Source of the DNA: Methylococcaceae bacterium
Lineage (GTDB): Bacteria; Pseudomonadota; Gammaproteobacteria; Methylococcales; Methylomonadaceae
Direction: 5' to 3'
DNA: 8,909 nucleotides
Assembly (NCBI GenBank): GCA_947484105.1
Contig: CANKON010000044.1
Span: 1 to 8,909 of the forward strand
In this document: positions 1 through 7,747 of the stretch, piece after piece
How the letters are laid out: every line of letters starts with the position of its first letter
Numbering within the stretch: the first letter of the stretch is position 1
Notes under the pieces: generated by a model
Database searches by the model: none
Told to the model about the DNA's origin: nothing
What the model saw: the letters and a program-made list of their open reading frames with translations, nothing else
Made by a program: the position numbers and the translations under genes

Positions 1-1
1 A

Positions 2-1261
2 CTTGCAATTATCAATCGAAGTGGCGCACATTTGTTGAGCATGATTAACGATGTGTTAGATATTTCAAAAATTGAAGCGGGGCGTTTGGATCTTGACGTT
101 CGAGCATTTGATTTGGTGAGTTTGCTTAATGATGTAAGCGTGATGATTAACATTCGTGCCGTTGAAAAACACTTGAGTTTTCGATTGGAAATCGCGCCAG
201 AAATGGCAAATTTCGTTAAAGCGGACATTGGAAAATTACGGCAAATACTTATCAATTTATTGGGTAATGCAATTAAATTCACCACGAAAGGTGAAGTGAT
301 TTTACGCGCTTGCACAACCGTAAAATCAGAACAAATTCCCACAAATGCAACCTTAATACTTGACGTTATTGATAGCGGCATTGGTATCCCTGACAACAAA
401 AAAGAAGCGTTATTTCAGCCGTTCGTACAATTGATGCAAGAAAATTCAGATACATCAGGCACAGGGTTAGGATTGGCTATTTCAAAATCGTTAGTTGAAT
501 TAATGGGCGGACACATTCGTGTCAGCAGCATTATGAATCAAGGCTCGACATTTACCATCGAGCTACCTGTCGAATTAGTCGAGGCTGATGAAGTCGTCAT
601 TGCTGAAAAATCTAAAGTAGTTAAAAGCCTCGCGCCAAATCAGCCTAATTGGCGATTATTAGTGGTCGAAGATAATCCTGATAGTCGTTTGTTACTGGTC
701 ACGCTTTTTAAGAATATAGGCTTTCAAGTCTGTGAAGCAGAAAACGGTCAAGAAGCGATTGAGCTATTTGAACAATGGCAACCCCATTTGATTTGGATGG
801 ATATACTCATGCCTGTTATGGATGGTTATGAAGCGTCGTCAAAAATCCGTCAATGCGCGACAGGTGATAAGGTAAAAATTATTGCACTCACGGCAAGTGT
901 ATTCGCAGAGCAACACGAAGAAATCATTAAAGCAGGTTGCGATGCGGTGTTACACAAACCGTTTCATATATCAGAAATTTTCAACGCGTTGATTAAATAT
1001 CTGGGAGTTGAATTTATCTATCAAGACGAACAGCCTACTTCGATGCCTGCCGCCGTGACACTGACACCTGACATACTCGCCTGTTTACCTAATGAATTAA
1101 GTTTGCAATTACACGAAATGGCTTTAGAGCTTGATATTGAAGGAACAGATGCTGTGATTACGCAAATTCGGAACATAAATCCTGATATTGCGGAAAGTTT
1201 ACAAAAAATGGCAGATAGTTATCAATTTGCACAGATTATAGAGCTTACCGAAAATGGCTGA
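2..1261 (+). CDS. Hybrid sensor histidine kinase/response regulator, 3' part
   Basis: Two-component signalling protein that autophosphorylates on a histidine and passes the phosphate to its own receiver domain. The frame is open to the window edge, so the TTG near base 32 is not the start; the sensor region and the phospho-accepting His lie upstream. Visible in order: the end of the DHp helices, with the family pattern IINRSGAHLLSMINDVL followed by SKIEAG; an HATPase_c domain with N-box NLLGNAIKF (Asn at 266-268), G1 box DSGIGIP (Asp at 371-373) and G2 box GTGLGLAI (458-481); a receiver domain from about 650, with acidic residues in VVEDNP, phospho-acceptor Asp at 800-802 (WMDILMPVMDG), Thr at 890-892 and Lys at 956-958. 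All key catalytic residues in the visible part are intact. A helical tail of about 65 residues (from about 1060) follows; it resembles a tail seen on other hybrid kinases and is not an HPt domain with a visible phospho-His. The stop overlaps mfd by 8 bp. The input signal cannot be told from this fragment. Confidence 0.93.
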   Translation, partial: LAIINRSGAHLLSMINDVLDISKIEAGRLDLDVRAFDLVSLLNDVSVMINIRAVEKHLSFRLEIAPEMANFVKADIGKLRQILINLLGNAIKFTTKGEVILRACTTVKSEQIPTNATLILDVIDSGIGIPDNKKEALFQPFVQLMQENSDTSGTGLGLAISKSLVELMGGHIRVSSIMNQGSTFTIELPVELVEADEVVIAEKSKVVKSLAPNQPNWRLLVVEDNPDSRLLLVTLFKNIGFQVCEAENGQEAIELFEQWQPHLIWMDILMPVMDGYEASSKIRQCATGDKVKIIALTASVFAEQHEEIIKAGCDAVLHKPFHISEIFNALIKYLGVEFIYQDEQPTSMPAAVTLTPDILACLPNELSLQLHEMALELDIEGTDAVITQIRNINPDIAESLQKMADSYQFAQIIELTENG

Positions 1262-4200
1262 TTCTATGTCTATTCCAATGCCCTGCCTTTTACCGAATTC
1301 AAAAACACCCACCGTAAATTGGTCTGGTTTTAATGGTTGCGCGGATTCATTAGCATTAGCGACCACCACTCAAACGCATCATTGTTTATTTGTTATCGTT
1401 ACGCCCGACGCACATAGCGCGTGGCAACTTGAACACGAACTCGCATTTTTTCTCAATCATTCACATCCGATTTTGCATTTTCCAGATTGGGAAATTTTGC
1501 CGTATGACGTGTTTTCGCCGTTACCTGAAATTGTATCGGAGCGTTTGCAAACCTTAAATTTGTTACCAAACATTGAGAATGGCGCGTTGATTGTGACAGC
1601 AAATACGCTGATGACTCGCATCACGCCACCTGATTTTTTAGCCGCGCAGAAATTAGTTTTTAAAATTGGGGATTCGCTTGAGGATATTTCAGCGCAACTC
1701 AAACAACGTGATTATCAAAAAGTATCGCAAGTTTTCACGCATGGCGAATTTGCTTTGCACGGTTCAATTTTCGATATTTTTGCAATGGGAAATCGCGTGC
1801 CGTTGCGCTGTGAAATTGAAAATGGCATCTTGAAAACCATTCGCGCGTTTGATATTGAAAGCCAACGCGCGTTTTCGACGAATGAAAAAATTGAAAATTT
1901 CACCATTTTACCCGCGCGTGAATTTCCAATTGACGAACATGACAAAGCGACATTGTTTGATTATTTACCAAAAAATACGATTTTGGTAACGCTACCGAAT
2001 TTTCAAAATGCGGTTTTAGATTTCGACAATGTGGTGAAAAGTCGGTTTGAGTTACGAAAAAATGACGCGCTTTCGCCTGAATTGTGTTTTTTAACACCAG
2101 AAAATTTGGCGATTGCGTTTAAAAAACATAAACAAATTATTTTAGATATTTGTTCACCGCTTCCTGACATCAGCCTCAATCCCCATTCAAAAAAACCTGC
2201 ACACGCATTAGCTCAATTCGTTGAAAATTTCGACGGCAAAATCCTATTTGTCACCGAATCCGCTGGACACCGCGAAAATTTATTACAAACCTTAAAACGC
2301 GAATCCATTTACCCAAAAATTGTGACAGATTGGCAAGCGTTTTTAAAATCTGAGCATTCACATTGCATTACCGTTGTGACGCTTGATGAAGGTTTGATTT
2401 TAGAAAATCCACCGATTGCGTTAATTACTCAAAGCCAATTATCAGGCGAAAAAGCCGCGCAACGTCGTCGAAGAAAAACTTCTGCGCGACAACTTGAAAC
2501 GCTGGTTGCTAATTTAAACGAACTCACCATCGGCGCACCTGTGGTGCATTCAGAACACGGTGTGGGACGTTATTTAGGTTTGCAAACGCTAACCATTGGC
2601 GGCATGGAAGGCGAATTTTTAGCATTGAGTTACGCAAACGATGACAAACTTTATGTACCTGTCGCGTCATTACACGTTATTTCACGCTACACGGGCATAA
2701 GTGAAGAAAACGCGCCGTTGCATAAATTAGGCTCTGACCAATGGCGTAAAGCCAGGCAAAAAGCCATTGCTCGAATTCATGACGTTGCCGCTGAATTACT
2801 CGAAATTCATGTCAAACGTGCCGCGCATGAACATTCTGCCATTCCACTTTTTGAACGCATCGATGAAGGCGAATATCTCAGTTTCGCGCAAGGTTTTCGT
2901 TTTGAAGAAACGCCTGACCAAGCCCATGCCATTCAAGACATTATCGATGATTTCAACCAAGCCAAACCGATGGACAGGGTAATTTGCGGTGACGTTGGGT
3001 TTGGTAAAACAGAAGTGGCGATGCGTGCTGCATTTTTAGCGGTGCAAAGTGGCAAACAAGTCGCGGTTTTAGTACCTACCACGTTACTTGCGGGGCAACA
3101 TCATTCAAATTTTTGTGACCGATTTGCAGATTTCCCAATAAAAATCGAATTGATGTCACGTTTTGTTACACCCAAACAGCAAAAAGAAATTGCCAGCGAA
3201 CTGGAAAAAAGCACAGTCGATATTGTCATAGGCACGCATAAATTGCTCGGCGACGGTTTGAAATACAAAAACTTAGGGCTGGTAATTATCGACGAAGAAC
3301 ACCGTTTCGGCGTGCGACAAAAAGAACAATTCAAAAAATTACGCGCTGAAATTGATTTGCTAACGTTGACTGCCACACCGATTCCCCGCACGTTGAACAT
3401 GGCAATGAGCGGCTTGCGTGATATTTCGATCATCGCCAGTCCGCCGCCTAATCGCCATCCGATTAAAACGTTCATCAACGAATGGGAAGACGCGCAAATC
3501 CGCGAAGCCTGCCAACGTGAAATTAAACGTGGCGGACAAGTTTTTTTCTTGCACAACGACATTCAAAGCATGGAAAAAATGGCGGACGATTTGAACAAAT
3601 TGATTCCCGAAGCACGCCTTGAAATCGCACACGGACAAATGCACGGCAAAGAACTCGAACGCATCATGTTGGATTTTTATCATCAACGATTTAACGTGTT
3701 ACTTAGCACAACAATTATCGAAAGCGGTATCGACATTCCTAGTGCAAACACAATTATTATCAATCGTGCGGATAAATTAGGGCTGGCGGCGTTGCATCAA
3801 TTGCGTGGTCGTGTTGGACGTTCACATCATCGTGCGTATGCGTATTTGATTGTGCCACCAAAAGCAGTGATGACGACGGATGCAATTAAACGTTTGGACG
3901 CAATTGAAGCGGCGGGTGAGTTGGGCGCAGGTTTTATGCTTTCGACACACGATATGGAAATTCGGGGCGCGGGTGAATTGCTTGGCGAAGGTCAAAGCGG
4001 GCAAATTCACGAAATCGGTTTTACGCTTTACACCGAACTGTTAGAACGTGCGGTGTCTGCGTTGAAATCAGGTAAAAATCCCGAATTGGATTTACCTGCA
4101 AATAACGGTGCAGAAATTGAATTACAAGCCACGGCGTTAATTCCTGAAGATTATTTGGGAGATGTTCACGAGCGTTTGGTTTTATATAAACGCATTGCCA

Positions 4201-4544
4201 ATGCGAAAACAGAAAATGATTTGCGTGATTTACAAATTGAAATGATTGATCGTTTTGGCTTGTTGCCGCAGCCGACACAAACGTTATTTAGCCTCGCTGA
4301 ACTCAAACAACAAGCCACGCTTTTAGGTATTAAAAAAATCGACGTTCATGCCGAAGGCGGACGAATTTTGTTTTTACCCGAACCAAACGTTGATTTTGGT
4401 GCATTGATTTCGTTGATTCAAACACAACCATCTTGTTATAAACTCGACGGGCAAGACAAATTGCGGTTTGTGCAAAAGTTTGAAAGTGTCATGGCGAAAT
4501 TGGAGTTTGTTAAAGCGTTGCTGGCAAAATTGACATTGAATTAA
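1254..4544 (+). CDS. mfd: Transcription-repair coupling factor Mfd
   Basis: ATP-dependent DNA translocase that pushes or dislodges RNA polymerase stalled at lesions and recruits UvrA for nucleotide excision repair; cytoplasmic. The 1096 residues align along the whole length with E. coli Mfd (1148). Domains: UvrB-like module, about residues 1-330 (WEILPYDVFSP near the start, UvrA-facing IRAFDIESQR at 196-205); a degenerate domain to about 420; RNA polymerase-interacting CarD-like domain, about 424-500 (PVVHSEHGVGRYLGL); SF2 helicase core with Walker A GDVGFGKT at 579-586, DEEH at 680-683, motif III TLTATPIPRTLNMAMSG and motif VI QLRGRVGRS at 849-857; TRG motif (DMEIRGAGELLGEGQSG); C-terminal TRCF domain (IDRFGLLP). 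The UvrB-like module is about 45 residues short after residue 225. The start is taken as ATG 1254, inside the end of the kinase gene; ATG 1266 or 1278 are alternatives, since no clear Shine-Dalgarno decides. The stop overlaps that of priA. Confidence 0.98.
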   Translation: MADSMSIPMPCLLPNSKTPTVNWSGFNGCADSLALATTTQTHHCLFVIVTPDAHSAWQLEHELAFFLNHSHPILHFPDWEILPYDVFSPLPEIVSERLQTLNLLPNIENGALIVTANTLMTRITPPDFLAAQKLVFKIGDSLEDISAQLKQRDYQKVSQVFTHGEFALHGSIFDIFAMGNRVPLRCEIENGILKTIRAFDIESQRAFSTNEKIENFTILPAREFPIDEHDKATLFDYLPKNTILVTLPNFQNAVLDFDNVVKSRFELRKNDALSPELCFLTPENLAIAFKKHKQIILDICSPLPDISLNPHSKKPAHALAQFVENFDGKILFVTESAGHRENLLQTLKRESIYPKIVTDWQAFLKSEHSHCITVVTLDEGLILENPPIALITQSQLSGEKAAQRRRRKTSARQLETLVANLNELTIGAPVVHSEHGVGRYLGLQTLTIGGMEGEFLALSYANDDKLYVPVASLHVISRYTGISEENAPLHKLGSDQWRKARQKAIARIHDVAAELLEIHVKRAAHEHSAIPLFERIDEGEYLSFAQGFRFEETPDQAHAIQDIIDDFNQAKPMDRVICGDVGFGKTEVAMRAAFLAVQSGKQVAVLVPTTLLAGQHHSNFCDRFADFPIKIELMSRFVTPKQQKEIASELEKSTVDIVIGTHKLLGDGLKYKNLGLVIIDEEHRFGVRQKEQFKKLRAEIDLLTLTATPIPRTLNMAMSGLRDISIIASPPPNRHPIKTFINEWEDAQIREACQREIKRGGQVFFLHNDIQSMEKMADDLNKLIPEARLEIAHGQMHGKELERIMLDFYHQRFNVLLSTTIIESGIDIPSANTIIINRADKLGLAALHQLRGRVGRSHHRAYAYLIVPPKAVMTTDAIKRLDAIEAAGELGAGFMLSTHDMEIRGAGELLGEGQSGQIHEIGFTLYTELLERAVSALKSGKNPELDLPANNGAEIELQATALIPEDYLGDVHERLVLYKRIANAKTENDLRDLQIEMIDRFGLLPQPTQTLFSLAELKQQATLLGIKKIDVHAEGGRILFLPEPNVDFGALISLIQTQPSCYKLDGQDKLRFVQKFESVMAKLEFVKALLAKLTLN
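4541..4544. other. Shared TTAA carrying the stop codons of mfd and priA
   Basis: The mfd stop TAA is at 4542-4544 on the plus strand and the priA stop TAA at 4541-4543 on the minus strand; both come from the palindrome TTAA. The convergent genes therefore overlap by 4 bp with no spacer. No GC-rich hairpin with a T-run is evident on either side, so I see no intrinsic terminator here. Confidence 0.95.
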
Positions 4545-6541
4545 AACAAATCGACAGGATCGACATCAAGCGACCAACGCACTTTTGTGGCTAATTTTAA
4601 TGTCGAAATTTGTGCTATCAATTCACGCAATAACCGATGCAATGCCGCTCGATTTTCGTGTTGAAACAGTAATTGAAAACGATACTGCCCTGCCCTTCGT
4701 GCCATTGGCGCGGGAATCGCACCCAAAATTTGAACGTTTTGTAAATTTAAATTTCTCGCTAAATCAGCAACCGACTGTAAAAAAATTTGCGGCAAATCTT
4801 CCTTTTCAGAATGCGCGCGAAGCAACGCCTGATAACTAAATGGCGGTAAAAAAGCCATTTCCCGCAACCTCAATTCCGATTCGGCAAATTTCGCATAACC
4901 GTCGCGTAATAATTCTATCAACAACGGATGTGTCGGTTGGCGCGTTTGTAATAACACGTTGCCTTGTTTTTGCTCACGTCCGCTACGTCCTGAAACCTGA
5001 ACAATCAATTGCGCCAATTTTTCACCCGAATGAAAATCCGTGCTAAATAAACCGCTATCTACATCCAAAATTGCCACTAACGTGACATTGGGAAAATGAT
5101 GACCTTTGGCGAGCAGTTGCGTTCCCAAAATAATATGCGCGTCGCCGTTGTGAATTTGCGTTAAAAAATCATCCAACGCCCCTTTTTTTGAAGTCGAATC
5201 ACGGTCTAAACGAATCACCTTTTTTTCAGGAAATAGATGCGTTAAAACTAACTCAAGTCGCTCCGTACCTAAACCCAATGACGTTAAATCACGGCAATGA
5301 CACGCAGGACACGTTGAAATTAAACGATGTTCTGTGCCGCAATGATGACAACGAAGCAAATTTTTATTTCGATGAATCACTAAATTTGCATCGCAATGGA
5401 CACAACGCGCGACCCAACCGCAACCGTCACAAATTAACGTTGGCGCAAATCCACGCCGATTCAAAAACAATAAAATCTGTTCATTTTTTTCCAGCGTCGC
5501 GGTGATTGTTTCGAGTAATTTTAACGACAGCCCTGCTTGCAACTTTTGCTGACGAATATCAATGATTTGTACCAACGGAGGCAACGCATTTCCTGCACGT
5601 TCGGGCAGTGGTAAATGCTGATAACGTTCCAAAAACACGTTGTATAAACTTTCAAGCGACGGCGTTGCAGACCCTAAAACGACGGGAACATTCGCTAATT
5701 TTCCGCGCATGACGGCAACATCACGCGCGGAAAACCGAAAGCCTTCTTGTTGTTTAAACGAGCTGTCGTGTTCTTCGTCGAGAATAATTAAACCGAGGTT
5801 TGGCAACGGTGTGAATAATGCGGAACGTGTGCCGAGCAACAAAGAACACACGCCACTTTGCATTAACAACCACGCATTTTTACGTTGTAAATCGGTGAGT
5901 TTAGAATGAGAAATCGCAATATGCGTGCTGAAACGTGCTTGAAAACGCTGTTGTAATTGCGGCGTTAACGTAATTTCTGGCACTAAAACTAAAACTTGTT
6001 GTCGACGATTCAAAACCGTTTGAATCAGCTGCATATACACTTCTGTTTTGCCGCTGCCTGTTACGCCGTCAAGTAAAAATACATTGAATTCATTAAATGA
6101 TTTTGTCACCGTATCAATCGCGTTTTGTTGACCTTCGTTACAAATCAATTGTGTGGTTTTGATGTCCGTTTCAGATTGTTTTGGCAATTTTTTAATGACG
6201 GCATCTTTTCCTTGTCGTAACGCCGCAGGAAATGCCGCGCTCATGACTTCGCCAATCGGATGATGATAATAATTTGCCACCCAATCTAGCAATTTCAAAT
6301 CGATTTCAGCAAGCAAAGGCGCGTCATCAATCACGTGCGTAATTGGCTTTAATTTCTCAATTGGGAAATCACTTTCAGAACTCGTTGCAAGTAAAAAGGC
6401 AACTTTTGAGGTTTTGCCAAACGGGACTTCGAGGCGAATTCCCGCTTGCAGATTTTCGCCATTTTCAGGCGCAAGATATTCAAATAATTGAAAAAAAGGA
6501 ACGGCGGGAATTGCGACTTTGAGAATTTTCGGTTTAGTCAT
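4541..6541 (-). CDS. priA: Primosomal protein N' (replication restart helicase PriA)
   Basis: SF2 3'-5' DNA helicase that recognises abandoned replication forks and starts primosome assembly so the replicative helicase can be reloaded; cytoplasmic. The 666 residues compare with about 732 in E. coli. Order: N-terminal 3'-end-binding domain, about 1-111 (VPFGK at 39-43, YYHHPIGEV at 91-99); a short 23-residue bridge; helicase core with Walker A GVTGSGKT at 159-166, DEEH at 255-258, GSATPSLES from 290; a zinc module with all eight cysteines (371, 374, 380, 383, 398, 401, 411, 414); GLGTE at 423-427; second helicase lobe with GTQLLAKGHHFP and motif VI QVSGRSGR; C-terminal domain ending VRWSLDVDP. 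The winged-helix domain expected after LRQG appears missing. ATG 6541 is chosen because homologues begin at about this point; it overlaps the end of dsbB by 8 nt. A GTG at 6562 would add seven residues. Last gene of the minus-strand unit. Confidence 0.97.
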   Translation of the reverse strand: MTKPKILKVAIPAVPFFQLFEYLAPENGENLQAGIRLEVPFGKTSKVAFLLATSSESDFPIEKLKPITHVIDDAPLLAEIDLKLLDWVANYYHHPIGEVMSAAFPAALRQGKDAVIKKLPKQSETDIKTTQLICNEGQQNAIDTVTKSFNEFNVFLLDGVTGSGKTEVYMQLIQTVLNRRQQVLVLVPEITLTPQLQQRFQARFSTHIAISHSKLTDLQRKNAWLLMQSGVCSLLLGTRSALFTPLPNLGLIILDEEHDSSFKQQEGFRFSARDVAVMRGKLANVPVVLGSATPSLESLYNVFLERYQHLPLPERAGNALPPLVQIIDIRQQKLQAGLSLKLLETITATLEKNEQILLFLNRRGFAPTLICDGCGWVARCVHCDANLVIHRNKNLLRCHHCGTEHRLISTCPACHCRDLTSLGLGTERLELVLTHLFPEKKVIRLDRDSTSKKGALDDFLTQIHNGDAHIILGTQLLAKGHHFPNVTLVAILDVDSGLFSTDFHSGEKLAQLIVQVSGRSGREQKQGNVLLQTRQPTHPLLIELLRDGYAKFAESELRLREMAFLPPFSYQALLRAHSEKEDLPQIFLQSVADLARNLNLQNVQILGAIPAPMARRAGQYRFQLLFQHENRAALHRLLRELIAQISTLKLATKVRWSLDVDPVDLF

Positions 6542-7046
6542 GATTCCAAATTTGCAATACACTCAACGTCGCCAGCATCAAAAACGCTACCAACGTCCAT
6601 GCTGGCATTGAAAAACCGAGCATTGTCCAATCCACTTTTGCACAATCGCCCGTGCCTGAAAGCATCAATTTTAGCGTCTCAATGAGCGGGAAATTTTGCA
6701 GCATATATTCGAGTGCAGGTTTGCATTCAGGCACTTGATCGGGCGGTAAATGTTGAATCCAAATGTGGCGCGTTGAAATCGACGCGCCGCCTAACGCGGT
6801 TAATGCGCCAAAAATTGCGTAACGATTGATGCCTTTTTGTTCTTTTGGGTTATGCGCGACAGCAATCATGAAAACTAAACCCGTAAAAAAAATGGCGATA
6901 CGTTGTGAAATACACAAAGGACACGGTTCTAAACCTTGATTAAATTGAAAATACGCGCCCATGCTCAGTAAAAATATGCAGCCTAAACTGCCCAATAAAA
7001 ACCAAAAACGGGGTTTGATAATTTTTAATTTGTGAATTAGTGCCAT
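6534..7046 (-). CDS. dsbB: Disulfide bond formation protein DsbB
   Basis: Inner-membrane quinone reductase that reoxidises the periplasmic thiol oxidase DsbA, passing electrons to ubiquinone or menaquinone. The 170 residues are normal for the family (176 in E. coli). Four hydrophobic segments are visible at about residues 14-32, 47-64, 74-92 and 148-166. The first periplasmic loop carries the CPLC active site (42-45), followed by SQR with the conserved quinone-site Arg at 49; the second loop has the other redox pair, Cys108 and Cys135, and the family pattern DWTMLG after Cys135. All four catalytic cysteines are present. The start overlaps the end of the RCK gene by 10 nt and has a good Shine-Dalgarno sequence inside that gene; the end overlaps priA. 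No dsbA is visible here. The upstream unknown gene of this unit encodes a cysteine-containing, probably exported protein that might be a beneficiary. Confidence 0.97.
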   Translation of the reverse strand: MALIHKLKIIKPRFWFLLGSLGCIFLLSMGAYFQFNQGLEPCPLCISQRIAIFFTGLVFMIAVAHNPKEQKGINRYAIFGALTALGGASISTRHIWIQHLPPDQVPECKPALEYMLQNFPLIETLKLMLSGTGDCAKVDWTMLGFSMPAWTLVAFLMLATLSVLQIWNHD

Positions 7047-7738
7047 TGGAATTCCACCTCATTTCTAAATAATCGACAACCGTGACTAGGTCCCATCACA
7101 ACCAGCACGTCGCCTGCATTGAGTTCGTGATCAGTTTCACCGTTGGTAAAATGTAACTGGTCGCCCAATTCACGGTCAACCACGCCAATCAAAATCAAAT
7201 TGTATTTTTCATTTCGTAAGTTCAATTTACTCACCATCACGCCTTCCAAAGAAGAATCGATTGGAATTTCAATTTGCGCCATATTCAAATCGTGTCGTCC
7301 AAAAACCGTATGTTCCAAAACGTTACTAATATCAGGTTTTGTGAGCATTTCATGGACTTTTCGACCGCAAATTTCATACGGATCAATGATTTTATTTGCG
7401 CCCGCCGCCAGCAGTTTTTCTTCTGATTCCGACTCATCCACAATCGCAATGATCGTTAAACTTTTATCCATTGCACGAGCGGAAATCGTCAAAAAAACAT
7501 TGTCAGAATCTTTCGGATAAAAACAAAAAATAATATCAACACTTGTTCCAATGCCAATCGACAATAAATCTTCATCATTGCGAAAATCAAGCACTCGTGT
7601 TTCAAACCCTTTTTCTGAGACTATCGCTGCCTCTGCATCATTGGCGGCGATAAACAAAATACTGCAACTCTCCTTTGGCAACCGACTCATTGCCTCTAGG
7701 GACATCACGCTGTAACCAAAAACAACAATAAACTTCAT
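7037..7738 (-). CDS. RCK (TrkA-N/TrkA-C) potassium-regulatory protein, no pore domain
   Basis: Cytoplasmic regulator of the kind that gates potassium channels or transporters when a nucleotide or ion binds. It has 233 residues and no transmembrane segment. Residues 1-135 form a Rossmann-like RCK-N domain: first strand and loop KFIVVFGYSVMSLEAMSRL, then VLDFRNDEDLLSIGI, and a well-conserved LLAAGANKIIDPYEICGRKV close to the end of this domain in the channel MthK. Residues from about 150 form an RCK-C domain (MVSKLNLR, LNAGDVLVVMGP). The first glycine loop does not follow the canonical GxGxxG, and the acidic residue normally ending the second strand appears to be Ala (LFIAAND); MthK-type RCK domains also deviate at the glycine loop. 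No channel or TrkH/KtrB partner gene is in the window. The start is ATG 7738 without an evident ribosome binding site, 9 nt after the preceding stop, so coupling to that gene is likely. Ligand and partner are unknown. Confidence 0.85.
   Translation of the reverse strand: MKFIVVFGYSVMSLEAMSRLPKESCSILFIAANDAEAAIVSEKGFETRVLDFRNDEDLLSIGIGTSVDIIFCFYPKDSDNVFLTISARAMDKSLTIIAIVDESESEEKLLAAGANKIIDPYEICGRKVHEMLTKPDISNVLEHTVFGRHDLNMAQIEIPIDSSLEGVMVSKLNLRNEKYNLILIGVVDRELGDQLHFTNGETDHELNAGDVLVVMGPSHGCRLFRNEVEFQWH
7054..7060 (-). promoter_or_regulatory. Shine-Dalgarno sequence of dsbB
   Basis: Read on the minus strand, GAGGTGG lies 7 nt before the dsbB ATG and matches the anti-Shine-Dalgarno end of 16S rRNA. 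It sits inside the last codons of the RCK gene, so dsbB is probably translated by its own initiation as well as by coupling. It is the clearest ribosome binding site in the window and fixes the dsbB start. Confidence 0.8.
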
Positions 7739-7747
7739 TTTTCGATT

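Noticed and set aside
32..34. TTG as the start of the sensor kinase gene
   Set aside because: The same frame is open back to base 2 and encodes the conserved IINRSG part of the DHp helix, so the gene simply runs in from outside the window.
1920..1955. A frameshift or pseudogene in mfd at the shortened region
   Set aside because: The reading frame is the same on both sides and every downstream motif is intact, so it is an in-frame difference.
3101..3686. Two open frames of 153 and 108 codons antisense to mfd
   Set aside because: They lie opposite the highly conserved helicase motifs of mfd, encode no recognisable protein and are explained by the reverse strand of that gene.
4551..4565. Short direct repeat TCGACA-GGA-TCGACA beside the shared stop codons
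   Set aside because: It encodes the conserved priA C-terminal DVDPVD; the repeat follows from the protein sequence and does not form a hairpin.
5183..5226. Runs of seven T (also in mfd near 3540, and seven A in priA near 6491) as phase-variable tracts
   Set aside because: Seven-base runs are ordinary in DNA of this composition, and the genes are housekeeping genes with intact frames.
4585..5909. Several plus-strand open frames of 68-105 codons opposite priA
   Set aside because: They have low-complexity, unrecognisable translations and lie opposite conserved priA coding sequence.
6539..6562. GTG at 6562 as the priA start
   Set aside because: It adds seven residues not matched in homologues; ATG 6541 puts the conserved N-terminal VAIP strand at the expected distance. 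The choice remains slightly uncertain.
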